DNA from: Chryseosolibacter sp964393795
GTDB lineage: Bacteria; Bacteroidota; Bacteroidia; Cytophagales; Cyclobacteriaceae
Reading direction: 5' to 3'
NCBI GenBank assembly: GCA_964393795.1
Contig: CAYMWA010000073.1
Location: forward strand, 1-16,921
DNA length: 16,921 nucleotides
Notes under the pieces: generated by a model
What the model was told of the DNA's origin: nothing
Database searches by the model: none
The model's input: only the letters and a program-made list of their open reading frames with translations
Shown here: positions 1 through 7,746 of the stretch, in pieces
How the letters are laid out: every line of letters begins with the position of its first letter
How positions within the stretch are numbered: the stretch's first letter is position 1
Position numbers and translations under genes: made by a program

Positions 1-460
1 TCTGGTCGTTAGAACCGATGGGAAAATAGGTCTTCCCATCCGTACTGACACCGCGCGAGATAAACCCAGGCACGTCAGATACTGACGAGCATTTAAGAAG
101 TCCCTGCGCCAGAATTCTGGCTTTGTCCTTGTCGACATCCGCCCCGGTCAACGCTGCCCTTTTGGTGGCGGCAATCAAATACATTCCGGTAAAAAACGCA
201 CCGTCTTCGATTGGTGTCCACCATCCAAATGCGTTTGGACGTGACAGACGACAGTCAAACGGCGTGGGCCGCTCACCGACAAAGTCGTTTACTATTCCGT
301 ATTGGTCTATATATTTAGTCCACAACAGGTGGTTTACCTGTTCTATCTGACTTTGTAGACTCGGTTGTGCGGAGAGTGGCGTGGCCAATAGTAATGGCAG
401 GGCAACAAGCACCCACAGTTTGGTGGTATAACAATTCGTCATTTTATTGATCTTGTGCAT
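1..460 (-). CDS. Secreted protein of unrecognised family, 3' end outside window
   Basis: This open frame runs from an ATG at 460 off the left edge and gives 153 residues. An alternative ATG lies at 442. The start encodes a signal peptide (hydrophobic stretch LWVLVALPLLLATPLSA followed by Q), so the protein is exported. The mature part is rich in aromatic residues and contains FGWWTPIEDGAFFTGMYL and VPGFISRGVSTDGKTYFP. This pattern resembles secreted alpha-helical barrel proteins of the six-hairpin glycosidase kind, but that is only a weak impression and I do not name a function. It lies 140 bases downstream of susD on the same strand, so it is probably the third gene of the susCD operon, where the enzyme acting on the imported substrate is often found. 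A strong hairpin stands in the gap. Confidence 0.75.
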   Translation of the reverse strand, partial: MHKINKMTNCYTTKLWVLVALPLLLATPLSAQPSLQSQIEQVNHLLWTKYIDQYGIVNDFVGERPTPFDCRLSRPNAFGWWTPIEDGAFFTGMYLIAATKRAALTGADVDKDKARILAQGLLKCSSVSDVPGFISRGVSTDGKTYFPIGSNDQ

Positions 461-520
461 AGTGGTATTTGGTCAAAGTTTTACTTGGGCACCCGTGGTG
501 TCCTTGTTCGGCCCTGATGA

Positions 521-554
521 GGTACTTCCGGGCGATTGCTCAGCCGGAAGTACC
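521..554 (-). repeat. Strong hairpin between susD and the downstream gene
   Basis: GGTACTTCCGG (521-531) and CCGGAAGTACC (544-554) form a perfect 11-bp stem with a 12-base loop. The stem can be lengthened with one bulge (GAG against CTC). No T-run follows on either strand, so a classical intrinsic terminator is not shown. Placed between susD and the next gene, it could lower readthrough or protect the 3' end of the susCD message. That role is inferred. Confidence 0.7.
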
Positions 555-567
555 CTCAGGCACCGTA

Positions 568-582
568 CAATAATTATTATTG
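568..582. repeat. AT-rich palindrome just after susD
   Basis: CAATAATTATTATTG is a perfect 7+1+7 palindrome lying 19 bases downstream of the susD stop codon. As RNA it would be a weak structure. It could also be a protein-binding site, but nothing else in the sequence supports that. Confidence 0.35.
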
Positions 583-600
583 AATAGTGGTGTTACGTGC

Positions 601-2415
601 TTAGTTGGTATCCCATCCGCGGCTTTGTGCAAGGTTGGGGTTCATGACACGTTCCTCCGTGGGAATGGGGAAATAGTATTGCTTCGGTTCTTCAAATGAC
701 CTGCCACCCGGCAACGAGTTCTTGTAAGGTGCGAGGTAGCCGTCGTCACTAAGGTAAACGTCTGACCCTGCGTCTACGCCGGGATACTCGTCCTGATTGA
801 ATTTGATTCCCAGTATCGCCTCGGGAACGGTAAGCAGGCCGCCTGCCTTCCACCGAACCAGATCATCCCAGCGTGCGCCTTCCCAGGCCAATTCCACGCG
901 ACGCTCGCGCCTGATCTCGCGAATCAAAGGTGTGGGGACATAACCGACATACGTGGAATACTTTCCATCCATTTCCGGATCTGCCGGAACATCTGCCAAC
1001 TGCAAATCCGGCATTCCAGCACGGGCGCGCAGTTTGTTGATGGTAGCATCCAGGACCGCCTGCGTACACGTTCCCAGTTCGGCATGCGCCTCGGCATTGA
1101 TCAACAGCGCCTCTGCATATCGGAATACAGGGCACGGCATGGTGCCCGTCTGAAATGCGTTAGCCTCTGCAGGATCGTTCTTCCAAAACTTGATCGGCCA
1201 GTACCCGGTAGGCGAAGGAAATTCTTCTCCCGTGCCTCTGATACCGGGCATCTTGCCATTGAACCCCTTCCCCCTTGCCAGGAATGACCCCGTGATGTCA
1301 GGGTTCAATGCATATTCACCGGGATAGGATACTGTTTGTGTCAACCTCGGATCGCGCTGCGCCAACTCTGTGAGAATACTTCCGTCACCCAAAAATTCAG
1401 GGCTGATGGAAGGCGGTAATCCATCTATGCACAGATATTCCTCCACGAGCGACTTGGAGAGACCCACCACGTTTTCGCCCTGGTTCCAGAGGAAGTACCG
1501 CAGAAAGCCATGACCCAGAAGACCCGGACTGTATTTCTTGTAAAGGATGATCTCCGGATTATTCGCGTAGTCATTCTGAATAAACAGATCGTGATAGTCA
1601 TTCTCAGGATCGCCTGTAGACCATAACGCATAGGTACCCGAAGTCATCAACTCTTCACTGGCGTCCACTGCTTCCTGAAGGAATTTTTCAGCGTCAAGAC
1701 CAAGGTCCGTATGATACGTCCGGAATGTTCCTTCGAACAGGCAAACCCGAGCCTTGACCAACAACGCCATGTCCTTATTAATACGCCCGTCTGCTTCAAG
1801 ACCCTTTTCGGGAAGATATGCAATAGCCTTGTCTATTGTCATAAGCACGGAATCCATCAACTCGGCTCTCGGTGTCCTCGGAGCATACAGTTCCTCCGAG
1901 TTCGTCTGGAGGGGAGTATGATACCACGGAACTTCTCCAAACAGTTTCACTTTTTCAAAGTACTCTAACGTCTTGAAGAACATAATCTCGCCGACGTAAA
2001 TGTTCCGGATGTTCTCGGCAATATCGGCCCGATGATAGTTGGCAAGGAAGTAATTCAGTCCGCGCACGTTGGCCCAATTCCATCCCCCGCTTCCAGCGGA
2101 AGTCGGAAGGATATAGCTGCCGTTGACCATCCTAACGATTGACTGGTCTTCGGGCACTGCATTATCGGAATGTAAATCGGCATAGGGAATGCGCGAGCCT
2201 TTGTATCCCCAGGGTTGCCGAACGCCAAGCGAGTTGTCAAACCCCTCAATATAGGTACCGTAAAACGAGTTCGCATACAGCTTCAGGTCGGATTCACTTT
2301 TCCAGAAGTTCTGATCGGAAATCTGGTCCAGTGGATAGCGCTCCATAAAGTCATCATCACAACCCGAAGGAAGAACGATGACAAGTATCAATATCAGAAT
2401 ATATCTAAGTTTCAT
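601..2415 (-). CDS. SusD/RagB-family outer-membrane lipoprotein
   Basis: This is the surface lipoprotein that lids a SusC-type TonB transporter and captures its substrate, commonly a glycan or peptide. At 604 residues it has normal length for the family. Residues 1-19 form a lipoprotein signal ending LPSGC, with Cys19 the lipidated residue. The following DDD resembles the acidic surface-export signal of Bacteroidota lipoproteins. Family signatures visible are YPLDQISDQNFW near the start, the TPR-like helices in the first third, RYAEALLINAEAHAELG, IREIRRERRVEL at about 498-509, ARWDDLVRW, and the C-terminal YYFPIPTEE with MNPNLAQSRGW. It begins 27 bases after susC and is surely cotranscribed with it. 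Specificity cannot be read from the sequence. Confidence 0.96.
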   Translation of the reverse strand: MKLRYILILILVIVLPSGCDDDFMERYPLDQISDQNFWKSESDLKLYANSFYGTYIEGFDNSLGVRQPWGYKGSRIPYADLHSDNAVPEDQSIVRMVNGSYILPTSAGSGGWNWANVRGLNYFLANYHRADIAENIRNIYVGEIMFFKTLEYFEKVKLFGEVPWYHTPLQTNSEELYAPRTPRAELMDSVLMTIDKAIAYLPEKGLEADGRINKDMALLVKARVCLFEGTFRTYHTDLGLDAEKFLQEAVDASEELMTSGTYALWSTGDPENDYHDLFIQNDYANNPEIILYKKYSPGLLGHGFLRYFLWNQGENVVGLSKSLVEEYLCIDGLPPSISPEFLGDGSILTELAQRDPRLTQTVSYPGEYALNPDITGSFLARGKGFNGKMPGIRGTGEEFPSPTGYWPIKFWKNDPAEANAFQTGTMPCPVFRYAEALLINAEAHAELGTCTQAVLDATINKLRARAGMPDLQLADVPADPEMDGKYSTYVGYVPTPLIREIRRERRVELAWEGARWDDLVRWKAGGLLTVPEAILGIKFNQDEYPGVDAGSDVYLSDDGYLAPYKNSLPGGRSFEEPKQYYFPIPTEERVMNPNLAQSRGWDTN

Positions 2416-2442
2416 AATGATCTGTGTTTAAGCGTTCTTACG

Positions 2443-5400
2443 TCAGAAGGTAACCTGGAAGCCCATGGTATAGGACCGCAAGAGCGGGTAGGCATCATCC
2501 ATGTTTTCGGGGTCCATAAAGTCGGGAACCTTGCTGAAGGTCGCCAGATTGAAACCCGAGGCGTAGACCCTTACCTTGCTGAAGTGAATGCGCTCAGTGA
2601 TATGCATGGGCAGGGTATAGCCCAGCGTCACATTCTTCATTCTGAGGAAGGATGCGTTCAACAAGTATCGGGATTGAACTTGCATGTTCTTCAACGCCGG
2701 TTTAAACGCAGGGAAAAAAGCATCCGTTCTTTCAGGCGTCCAGCTGTCATAGTAGACCTCCGGCGTTCCTATCCCACCGTGTATGTTGGTGCCTCTGATC
2801 AAGCCCCAGTACAGGTAGCTACCTGACCAGTAATCGCGCTTTCCGGTGCCTTGCCAGAACATATTAAAGTCGAAATTCTTCCAGGCTACATTCGCATTGA
2901 CGCCGAACTGATATCTCGGCATGGAATTCCCGATGATCTTCTGATCGCCGGGATTGCCCACCGTATTGTTGCCTCTGGTGATTTGCTTGTCATCGCTAAG
3001 GTCAGCATAACGAACATCTCCGGGCCGCCATACACCACCATCGATCTGTTGTTGCGAGGCGGCATCCGAAATTTCTTCGGCGGTTTGGAAAATTCCCTGG
3101 GTTTGTAACCCCCAGATCTCGCCCATTTGCTTCCCTTCGTATAGCGACGAAATAATCTTTTCGGGGTTTCCTAAGAACTCTACCACTTCGGAGCGTGTGT
3201 CTGATAATACAAGTGACACATCGTACTGCAGGCCATTGCGCAGTGCGTCGCGCCATGAGGTCGACAACTCCCATCCTTTGGTTTCCATTACACCGGTGTT
3301 CTGGTTGGGTACACCCGTTCCGAGTACGGAGGGAAGTTTCTCAGCAGTCGTAAGAATGTCACTAGTGGTTCGCTTGTACCAATCGAAGGTGGCAGTAAGC
3401 TTATCTAACAACGTAATGTCTGCACCGAAGTCAATGGTTGTTGCCGTCTCCCACGTCAGATCGGAGCTTACAAGTCCTGGCGATGTTATTCCGATTGGCC
3501 TTTCCCCGTTCATCAGGTACGCCACCTGAGGAATTAATCCATAAGAAGCAATGTAGGCGTAGTTCGCAACATCCTGATTGCCCAGGCTTCCGTATGACGC
3601 CCGCACCTTGAGGTTGGAGACGGTGGTCTTCAGGTCCTCCATAAAGCTTTCCTCGGATATTCTCCATCCTGCGGAAAACGACGGAAAGAATTTGAACCTG
3701 CTGCCCTGGCGAAATTTCGACGTCCCGTCATATCGCCCGTTCATTTCAAACAGGTAGCGATCATCAAAAATGTAATTCAACCGCACAAACGCACCCCGGA
3801 TTGACCAGTGAGATTCGTTGTCGGAAAAGCTTTGGGCGCCCGTAGACAGTTTCAGCGCGGGTACGGCATCGGTAACAAGGTCATTCCCTTGCGCCGTCAG
3901 ACTTCTGTGTTTGGATACCTCCTGATTAAATCCCGCCACAGCGGAAAAATCGTGCTTGCTGTTGACCGTCTTATAAAAATCAAAGTACGCATTGAGCACA
4001 CTGTAGTTGCTTGCAGAAAATGTACGGCTCATGGTGCTGAATCCCTCTACAAACGGCTCCCACGACTTTTCAATCCGCTCTACAAGTGGAAGGAACATCT
4101 TCTGGTTCTCATCGATTGTTCTGAATGCGTAGTTTGTCTTGAAACTCAGGCCCTCCATCAACTTGACGTTGGCCTCGATCTTCATCAACAGGTTCGAGTT
4201 TTGCGTGGTGATGTTCCCGTCGTACAAAAATGCATTTAGCGAAGAGTGTGTCGGCATCACGCCGACGGGTGAACTTTCCGGCGTGAACCGGGGGCTCATG
4301 AGGTTTCGCCATCCAATCCGCGACAGGAATTCGAAGTAGCCATCCGAATACGCCGAGTAGCCGCCCTGTCCGTGTGGACGCTTGGCATCTGAGCGCGTAT
4401 ACAAAAGGTTGGTACTCAGGTTGAGCCATTTGTTGACGTCCGTGGAAAGTCCGACGGTCGCATTGTAGGTCTTGCGATAATCGTCCCCTAATGCAACTAA
4501 TCCTTCCTGGTCTCTGAATCCGACAGACGCATAGTAATTGCTGTTCGCGCTTCCGCCTGAAATCGATAGAAAGTGATTCTTAAGAGGAGCCGAGTCTTTG
4601 AGAAACTCATCCCACGGATCAACATTCGCCACCCAGATGTTTGTGCCCCCGGCTACATAATAGCTCGGCGCTGTCCCGGGATTCTCAAAGTATTCGCGAA
4701 CGCGCTCGAGCTTAAAAATATCATCCGATGAAGCAGTGCCGCCTTCCAGTATCTGCGCATTGATCAATGCTTCCTGATACTCTACCGAGTTGATCATGTT
4801 GGGCTTGTTGATCGGCTGCTGTATCTGGTAACTCGATGAAAAGGAAATTTTCGGGGCCGAATTCCTGTTCCCCTTTTTGGTGGTGACGAGGATCACCCCA
4901 TATGCGGCCCGCGCGCCATAGATGGCTGCAGAAGCTGCATCCTTTAGCACAGAGATGCTTTCAATATCAGTCGGGTTCAGGTTGTTAATCTCCATAGGAA
5001 CGCCGTCAACAAGAATCAACGGAGATCCGCTCTTGAAACTACCGCCTGAAAACGATGTGCCGCCCCGGATGTTAAAAGATGGATCCTTCACCGGATTGCC
5101 GTCACTGAAGGTAATGTTAAGATTCGGAACGACACCCTGAAGCGCCTGGCCAACGTTGGCAACAGACCTTGTCTCCAATTGATCTGCAGTAACCTGATCC
5201 ACTGCACCCGTCAGGTTAACTTTCTTCTGTGTTCCATATCCCACAACAACTACTTCGTCAAGTTGTTCAAAGTCGCGGACAACCTGTATGTCGATAGCTG
5301 TTCGTCCGTTGACCAGTATCTCCTGGGACTGATAGCCGACAAAGGAAACGACCAGCGTTGCCGCTTCGTCGCAGTTGATCTGATAGCGGCCGTCGGCATC

Positions 5401-5973
5401 AGTCGTTGTGCCGTTGCTTGTTCCTTTTTCGATAATGGTCGCTCCCGGTAGCGTTTCAAAAGTGGAAGCATCTGTGACACGTCCCGAAACGCTTATGATT
5501 CCTGGATTTTGGTCAACGATCCATGGCAGCGTCCTCTCGTCCGATACGCCACTACTGCGTTCCCTATGCTGCGTTAGCACGATGTAGTCAGTCCTCACGG
5601 CGTACGCAATCTGACGTGGCGTCAGTAGCTCCTTGAGGACTTCACCGAGTCGCTTCCCTGACACCTTCACGGTGATCCGGTCATCGAGATTAACCAGGCT
5701 TCCACTGTAGGCAAACTTAACCGATACCTGTTTCGAGATTCCAGAGAGCGCTTCCTCCAGTGTAACGTTATCATATTTCAGGCTCACTTCTTTATCAAGA
5801 ATATCCTGACCGTAATTATCACGAGCCAGTCCCACGCCACAAAGCGTCATTGCGATAGTTGCCTGTAACAGCGTGATGCGCATAAACTTGAATATCAGCT
5901 TCGAACTCCTCCGCTGGAACAGGTCGATGAAATAACTTCTGTTCCAGACTTCGTCCAGTACAATTTTTTGCAT
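2443..5973 (-). CDS. SusC/RagA-family TonB-dependent outer-membrane transporter with STN signalling domain
   Basis: This is the energised outer-membrane channel that works with SusD. The frame is open to an ATG at 6081, but I place the start at 5973 (1176 residues) because the extra 36 codons would run through a perfect hairpin at 6035-6055. Another ATG is at 5883, directly before the hydrophobic signal segment (MRITLLQATIAMTLCGVG). The order after the signal is an STN domain (about residues 60-135 from 5973), a carboxypeptidase-D-like domain (GRVTDASTFETLPGATI and the following 60 residues), a plug beginning DEVVVVGYGTQKK, and the SusC signature LKDAASAAIYGARAAYGV. The beta-barrel carries SFLRMKNVTLGYTLP near its end and finishes in the terminal Phe typical of outer-membrane barrels. 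The STN domain implies signalling to the adjacent FecR/ECF sigma pair. The start is less certain than the identity. Confidence 0.96.
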   Translation of the reverse strand: MQKIVLDEVWNRSYFIDLFQRRSSKLIFKFMRITLLQATIAMTLCGVGLARDNYGQDILDKEVSLKYDNVTLEEALSGISKQVSVKFAYSGSLVNLDDRITVKVSGKRLGEVLKELLTPRQIAYAVRTDYIVLTQHRERSSGVSDERTLPWIVDQNPGIISVSGRVTDASTFETLPGATIIEKGTSNGTTTDADGRYQINCDEAATLVVSFVGYQSQEILVNGRTAIDIQVVRDFEQLDEVVVVGYGTQKKVNLTGAVDQVTADQLETRSVANVGQALQGVVPNLNITFSDGNPVKDPSFNIRGGTSFSGGSFKSGSPLILVDGVPMEINNLNPTDIESISVLKDAASAAIYGARAAYGVILVTTKKGNRNSAPKISFSSSYQIQQPINKPNMINSVEYQEALINAQILEGGTASSDDIFKLERVREYFENPGTAPSYYVAGGTNIWVANVDPWDEFLKDSAPLKNHFLSISGGSANSNYYASVGFRDQEGLVALGDDYRKTYNATVGLSTDVNKWLNLSTNLLYTRSDAKRPHGQGGYSAYSDGYFEFLSRIGWRNLMSPRFTPESSPVGVMPTHSSLNAFLYDGNITTQNSNLLMKIEANVKLMEGLSFKTNYAFRTIDENQKMFLPLVERIEKSWEPFVEGFSTMSRTFSASNYSVLNAYFDFYKTVNSKHDFSAVAGFNQEVSKHRSLTAQGNDLVTDAVPALKLSTGAQSFSDNESHWSIRGAFVRLNYIFDDRYLFEMNGRYDGTSKFRQGSRFKFFPSFSAGWRISEESFMEDLKTTVSNLKVRASYGSLGNQDVANYAYIASYGLIPQVAYLMNGERPIGITSPGLVSSDLTWETATTIDFGADITLLDKLTATFDWYKRTTSDILTTAEKLPSVLGTGVPNQNTGVMETKGWELSTSWRDALRNGLQYDVSLVLSDTRSEVVEFLGNPEKIISSLYEGKQMGEIWGLQTQGIFQTAEEISDAASQQQIDGGVWRPGDVRYADLSDDKQITRGNNTVGNPGDQKIIGNSMPRYQFGVNANVAWKNFDFNMFWQGTGKRDYWSGSYLYWGLIRGTNIHGGIGTPEVYYDSWTPERTDAFFPAFKPALKNMQVQSRYLLNASFLRMKNVTLGYTLPMHITERIHFSKVRVYASGFNLATFSKVPDFMDPENMDDAYPLLRSYTMGFQVTF

Positions 5974-5988
5974 ATTTTTGAATAGTTT

Positions 5989-6022
5989 AATTGTCGAAAG
6001 TCTTCGACGGATTGAGACAATT
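5989..6022 (-). repeat. Overlapping alternative stems in the susC leader
   Basis: GTCGAA (5993-5998) pairs with TTCGAC (6003-6008) around a 4-base loop. AATTGTC (5989-5995) can instead pair with GACAATT (6016-6022). The two stems share bases and cannot form together. They lie 16 to 49 bases upstream of the chosen susC start, where such a switch could affect ribosome access. A regulatory role is speculative. Confidence 0.4.
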
Positions 6023-6034
6023 GAACTTATGTCT

Positions 6035-6055
6035 GTCCGGAACCTTGTTCCGGAC
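6035..6055 (-). repeat. Perfect 9-bp hairpin in the fecR-susC gap
   Basis: GTCCGGAAC (6035-6043) and GTTCCGGAC (6047-6055) form a perfect GC-rich stem with a 3-base loop. Weaker stems lie at 6068-6092 (GCAGGG with CCCTGC) and 6144-6160 (GGCTAA with TTAGCC), so the whole leader is structured. No T-run follows in the direction of susC transcription. On the plus strand a T-rich stretch does follow the 6068-6092 stem. Possible roles are an attenuator or RNA-processing site setting susC expression apart from fecR. Confidence 0.6.
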
Positions 6056-6225
6056 CGGATAGTATGGGCAGGGTTGTTCACAGCAGCCCTGCTTTCTTTT
6101 CTATCTGCATATCTCGGCCGTTCCCGGTCTCGATACGTGCCGTGGCTAAAGTCGTTAGCCGGAATCCTGGTATTTTTTTTCTTCCATAGACGGGTTGGGT
6201 TTGTGTTTCGTTAATCAAAGTGTCG

Positions 6226-7331
6226 CTACTGACATCCCTTACCCTCCAGCGTCACGACGTCTTTATCGTCTATCGTATAGCTTACGGCAAGGGCGGCAGA
6301 AATAATGTCGAGGGTTTTTGACAAAGACTGTCCGGTCAGGTCCGCCGTGATCACACAGTTTCCGAGACTAGCATCGGTGGTAGTTACCTTCACATCGAAT
6401 TTTCCTTCAATTCGCTGAATGACCTCGCTCATAGCGATATTATTGAAATCCATATCATACTGAGTACCGGAAATGATTGCCTTTTGAACAGGAGCATCAA
6501 CGGGCTTCAGCACTTTCGCCAGTATCTTGCTGTCCTCATGATAGACGGCAGTTTCATCCTGCAGCACCACAACACCGTGCTCGTCTGTAGTGGAGGACAA
6601 GGATACCTTACCGGTCAGCACAACAACCTCAATCTGCTTGTGCGCTGCCTTGATGTTGAAGCTTGTGCCGAGCACTGTCGCGGTGAGTTCACCTGCTCTT
6701 ACAATGAAAGGCTGCCTCGGATTTTTTTCGACTTCAAACAATGCCTCGCCACGGAGCGTCAACATCCGTTCCCCTTCGGGCCTGAACACTTTTGGGTATT
6801 CCAATACGCTGTTGGGCTTGAGCCAAACGATGCTACCATCGGAGAGAAGTACTTTAACGATTTTCTCACCCGAGCTCGCTTCAACAACGGCATACCTGGC
6901 AGACTCAAGCGCTTGAAAATAGCGCGTAGTGCCGTAGGCCGCCAAAGCAACGAGAATAACCGCGGCGGCAATTCGGTATCCCGTCCGGAACCACCTCGTG
7001 ATCGATGGCTTCGGTTCGGTCGNNNNNNNNNNNNNNNNNNNNNNNNNNNNNNNNNNNNNNNNNNNNNNNNNNNNNNNNNNNNNNNNNNNNNNNNNNNNNN
7101 NNNNNNNNNNNNNNNNNNNNNNTGACCCGCCTTGCGTAGAACGGCTTCGTATAGGGCCCTTTTTATCTGACTTCTTTGTTCTTCATTTCTAAAAGGCACT
7201 TTTCCTTTTCCGGGAGAACCCAGCCACTTTTCCACCAGCCGCTCCTCTTCGGTTGTACATTGACCTCTTTCAAAGCGAACTAGCAAATCAATAAACTCGG
7301 GTTCAGTCATTCTCAAAATATTTTTAACCAT
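6226..7331 (-). CDS. FecR-family anti-sigma factor, interrupted by an assembly gap
   Basis: This inner-membrane regulator holds an ECF sigma factor inactive and relays the signal from the STN domain of the outer-membrane receptor. The N-terminal part (7331 to 7123, start MVKNILRMTEPEF, alternative ATG at 7310) is a helical cytoplasmic sigma-binding segment with RFERGQCTTEEERLVEKWL. After 100 Ns the frame resumes with TEPKPSITRWFRTGYR and a transmembrane helix (IAAAVILVALAAY). The periplasmic FecR domain follows (VKVLLSDGSIVWLKPNSVLE, RGEALFEVEKNPRQPFIV, VLGTSFNIKA), then a DUF4974-type C-terminal domain with MDFNNIAMSEVIQRIEGKF. The two parts are in different frames across the 100 Ns, as expected for a placeholder gap. 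The gene lies directly upstream of susC on the same strand. Confidence 0.9.
7023..7122. other. Assembly gap of exactly 100 Ns inside fecR
   Basis: Exactly 100 unknown bases interrupt the anti-sigma gene between its cytoplasmic N-terminal part and its transmembrane helix. The upstream frame has codon starts at coordinates equal to 2 modulo 3 and the downstream frame at 0 modulo 3. An intact gene therefore requires a true gap length equal to 2 modulo 3, so 100 is not the real size. Confidence 0.95.
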
Positions 7332-7369
7332 CGCAACATCATGCCCCTTTCCGTCCGTGCCCGGGCACT

Positions 7370-7397
7370 CCCTGCCCCGCAACGCATCACGGCAGGG
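7370..7397 (-). repeat. GC-rich inverted repeat in the fecR leader
   Basis: CCCTGCC (7370-7376) and GGCAGGG (7391-7397) form a perfect 7-bp stem with a 14-base loop, about 40 bases upstream of the fecR start. Function unknown. Confidence 0.4.
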
Positions 7398-7524
7398 TCC
7401 GGCAGCGTTGTCACATAATGTTACAATCCAGAAGTATCCTAAGGCGACTCATACACCCATACGCACCGCTCATTTTTTTACTTTTTTAAATTCGCCACGG
7501 CATCCGTATTTTTCGGATTGGGGG

Positions 7525-7615
7525 CAATGTCATTAACTTAAGCACTTTTTAATGACCTCACCTCAATCCTTTCCTAAAGGAGAAGAGGACAGCGGAGCAT
7601 ACGTTAATGACATTG
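7525..7615. promoter_or_regulatory. Candidate operator: 12-bp inverted repeat with a third half-site
   Basis: CAATGTCATTAA (7525-7536) is repeated in perfect inversion as TTAATGACATTG (7604-7615), 67 bases apart. A third copy of the core, TTAATGAC, lies at 7549-7556 and can also pair with the left arm. The three copies sit in the 415-base region between divergent fecR and the sigma gene. The right arm overlaps the TTG of the candidate sigma promoter. Binding of a repressor or a looping protein would fit, but this is inferred from geometry only. The rest of 7332-7746 holds two T-runs (7472-7486) and no convincing gene other than a 22-codon frame at 7695-7760. Confidence 0.5.
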
Positions 7616-7642
7616 GGATTTGGGGATAAAAGCATATCTTTA
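7613..7642 (+). promoter_or_regulatory. Candidate promoter of the ECF sigma gene
   Basis: TTG (7613-7615), a 19-base spacer and TATCTTTA (7635-7642) match the Bacteroidota pattern TTG/TAnnTTTG with one mismatch in the -7 element. It would give a leader of roughly 100 bases before the sigma reading frame. Confidence 0.35.
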
Positions 7643-7746
7643 AGGTCAAACTCTTCCCGTAACGCTTGAGGCGTCGCGATATGGGAACGACTAAATGAAG
7701 AGTAAACTTTTGTGCGGAACGTTTAAAGTAAAGGTCTATCAAACGG

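Noticed and set aside
2215..2826. 203-residue plus-strand frame over the susC/susD junction
   Set aside because: It is antisense to two clear genes and has no family features.
5974..6081. ATG at 6081 as the susC start
   Set aside because: The extra 36 codons run through a perfect hairpin and overlapping stems and precede an already long N-terminal leader.
6068..6100. Plus-strand terminator-like stem followed by a T-rich stretch
   Set aside because: No plus-strand gene ends there; its only clear context is the minus-strand susC leader.
6983..6992. GTCCGGAACC in fecR repeats the arm of the 6035 hairpin
   Set aside because: A single 10-base match within coding sequence is not convincing as a shared site.
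6759..7382. 207-residue minus-strand frame spanning the N gap
   Set aside because: It joins the real FecR N-terminus to an out-of-frame shadow on the far side of the gap; the true FecR domain lies in another frame.
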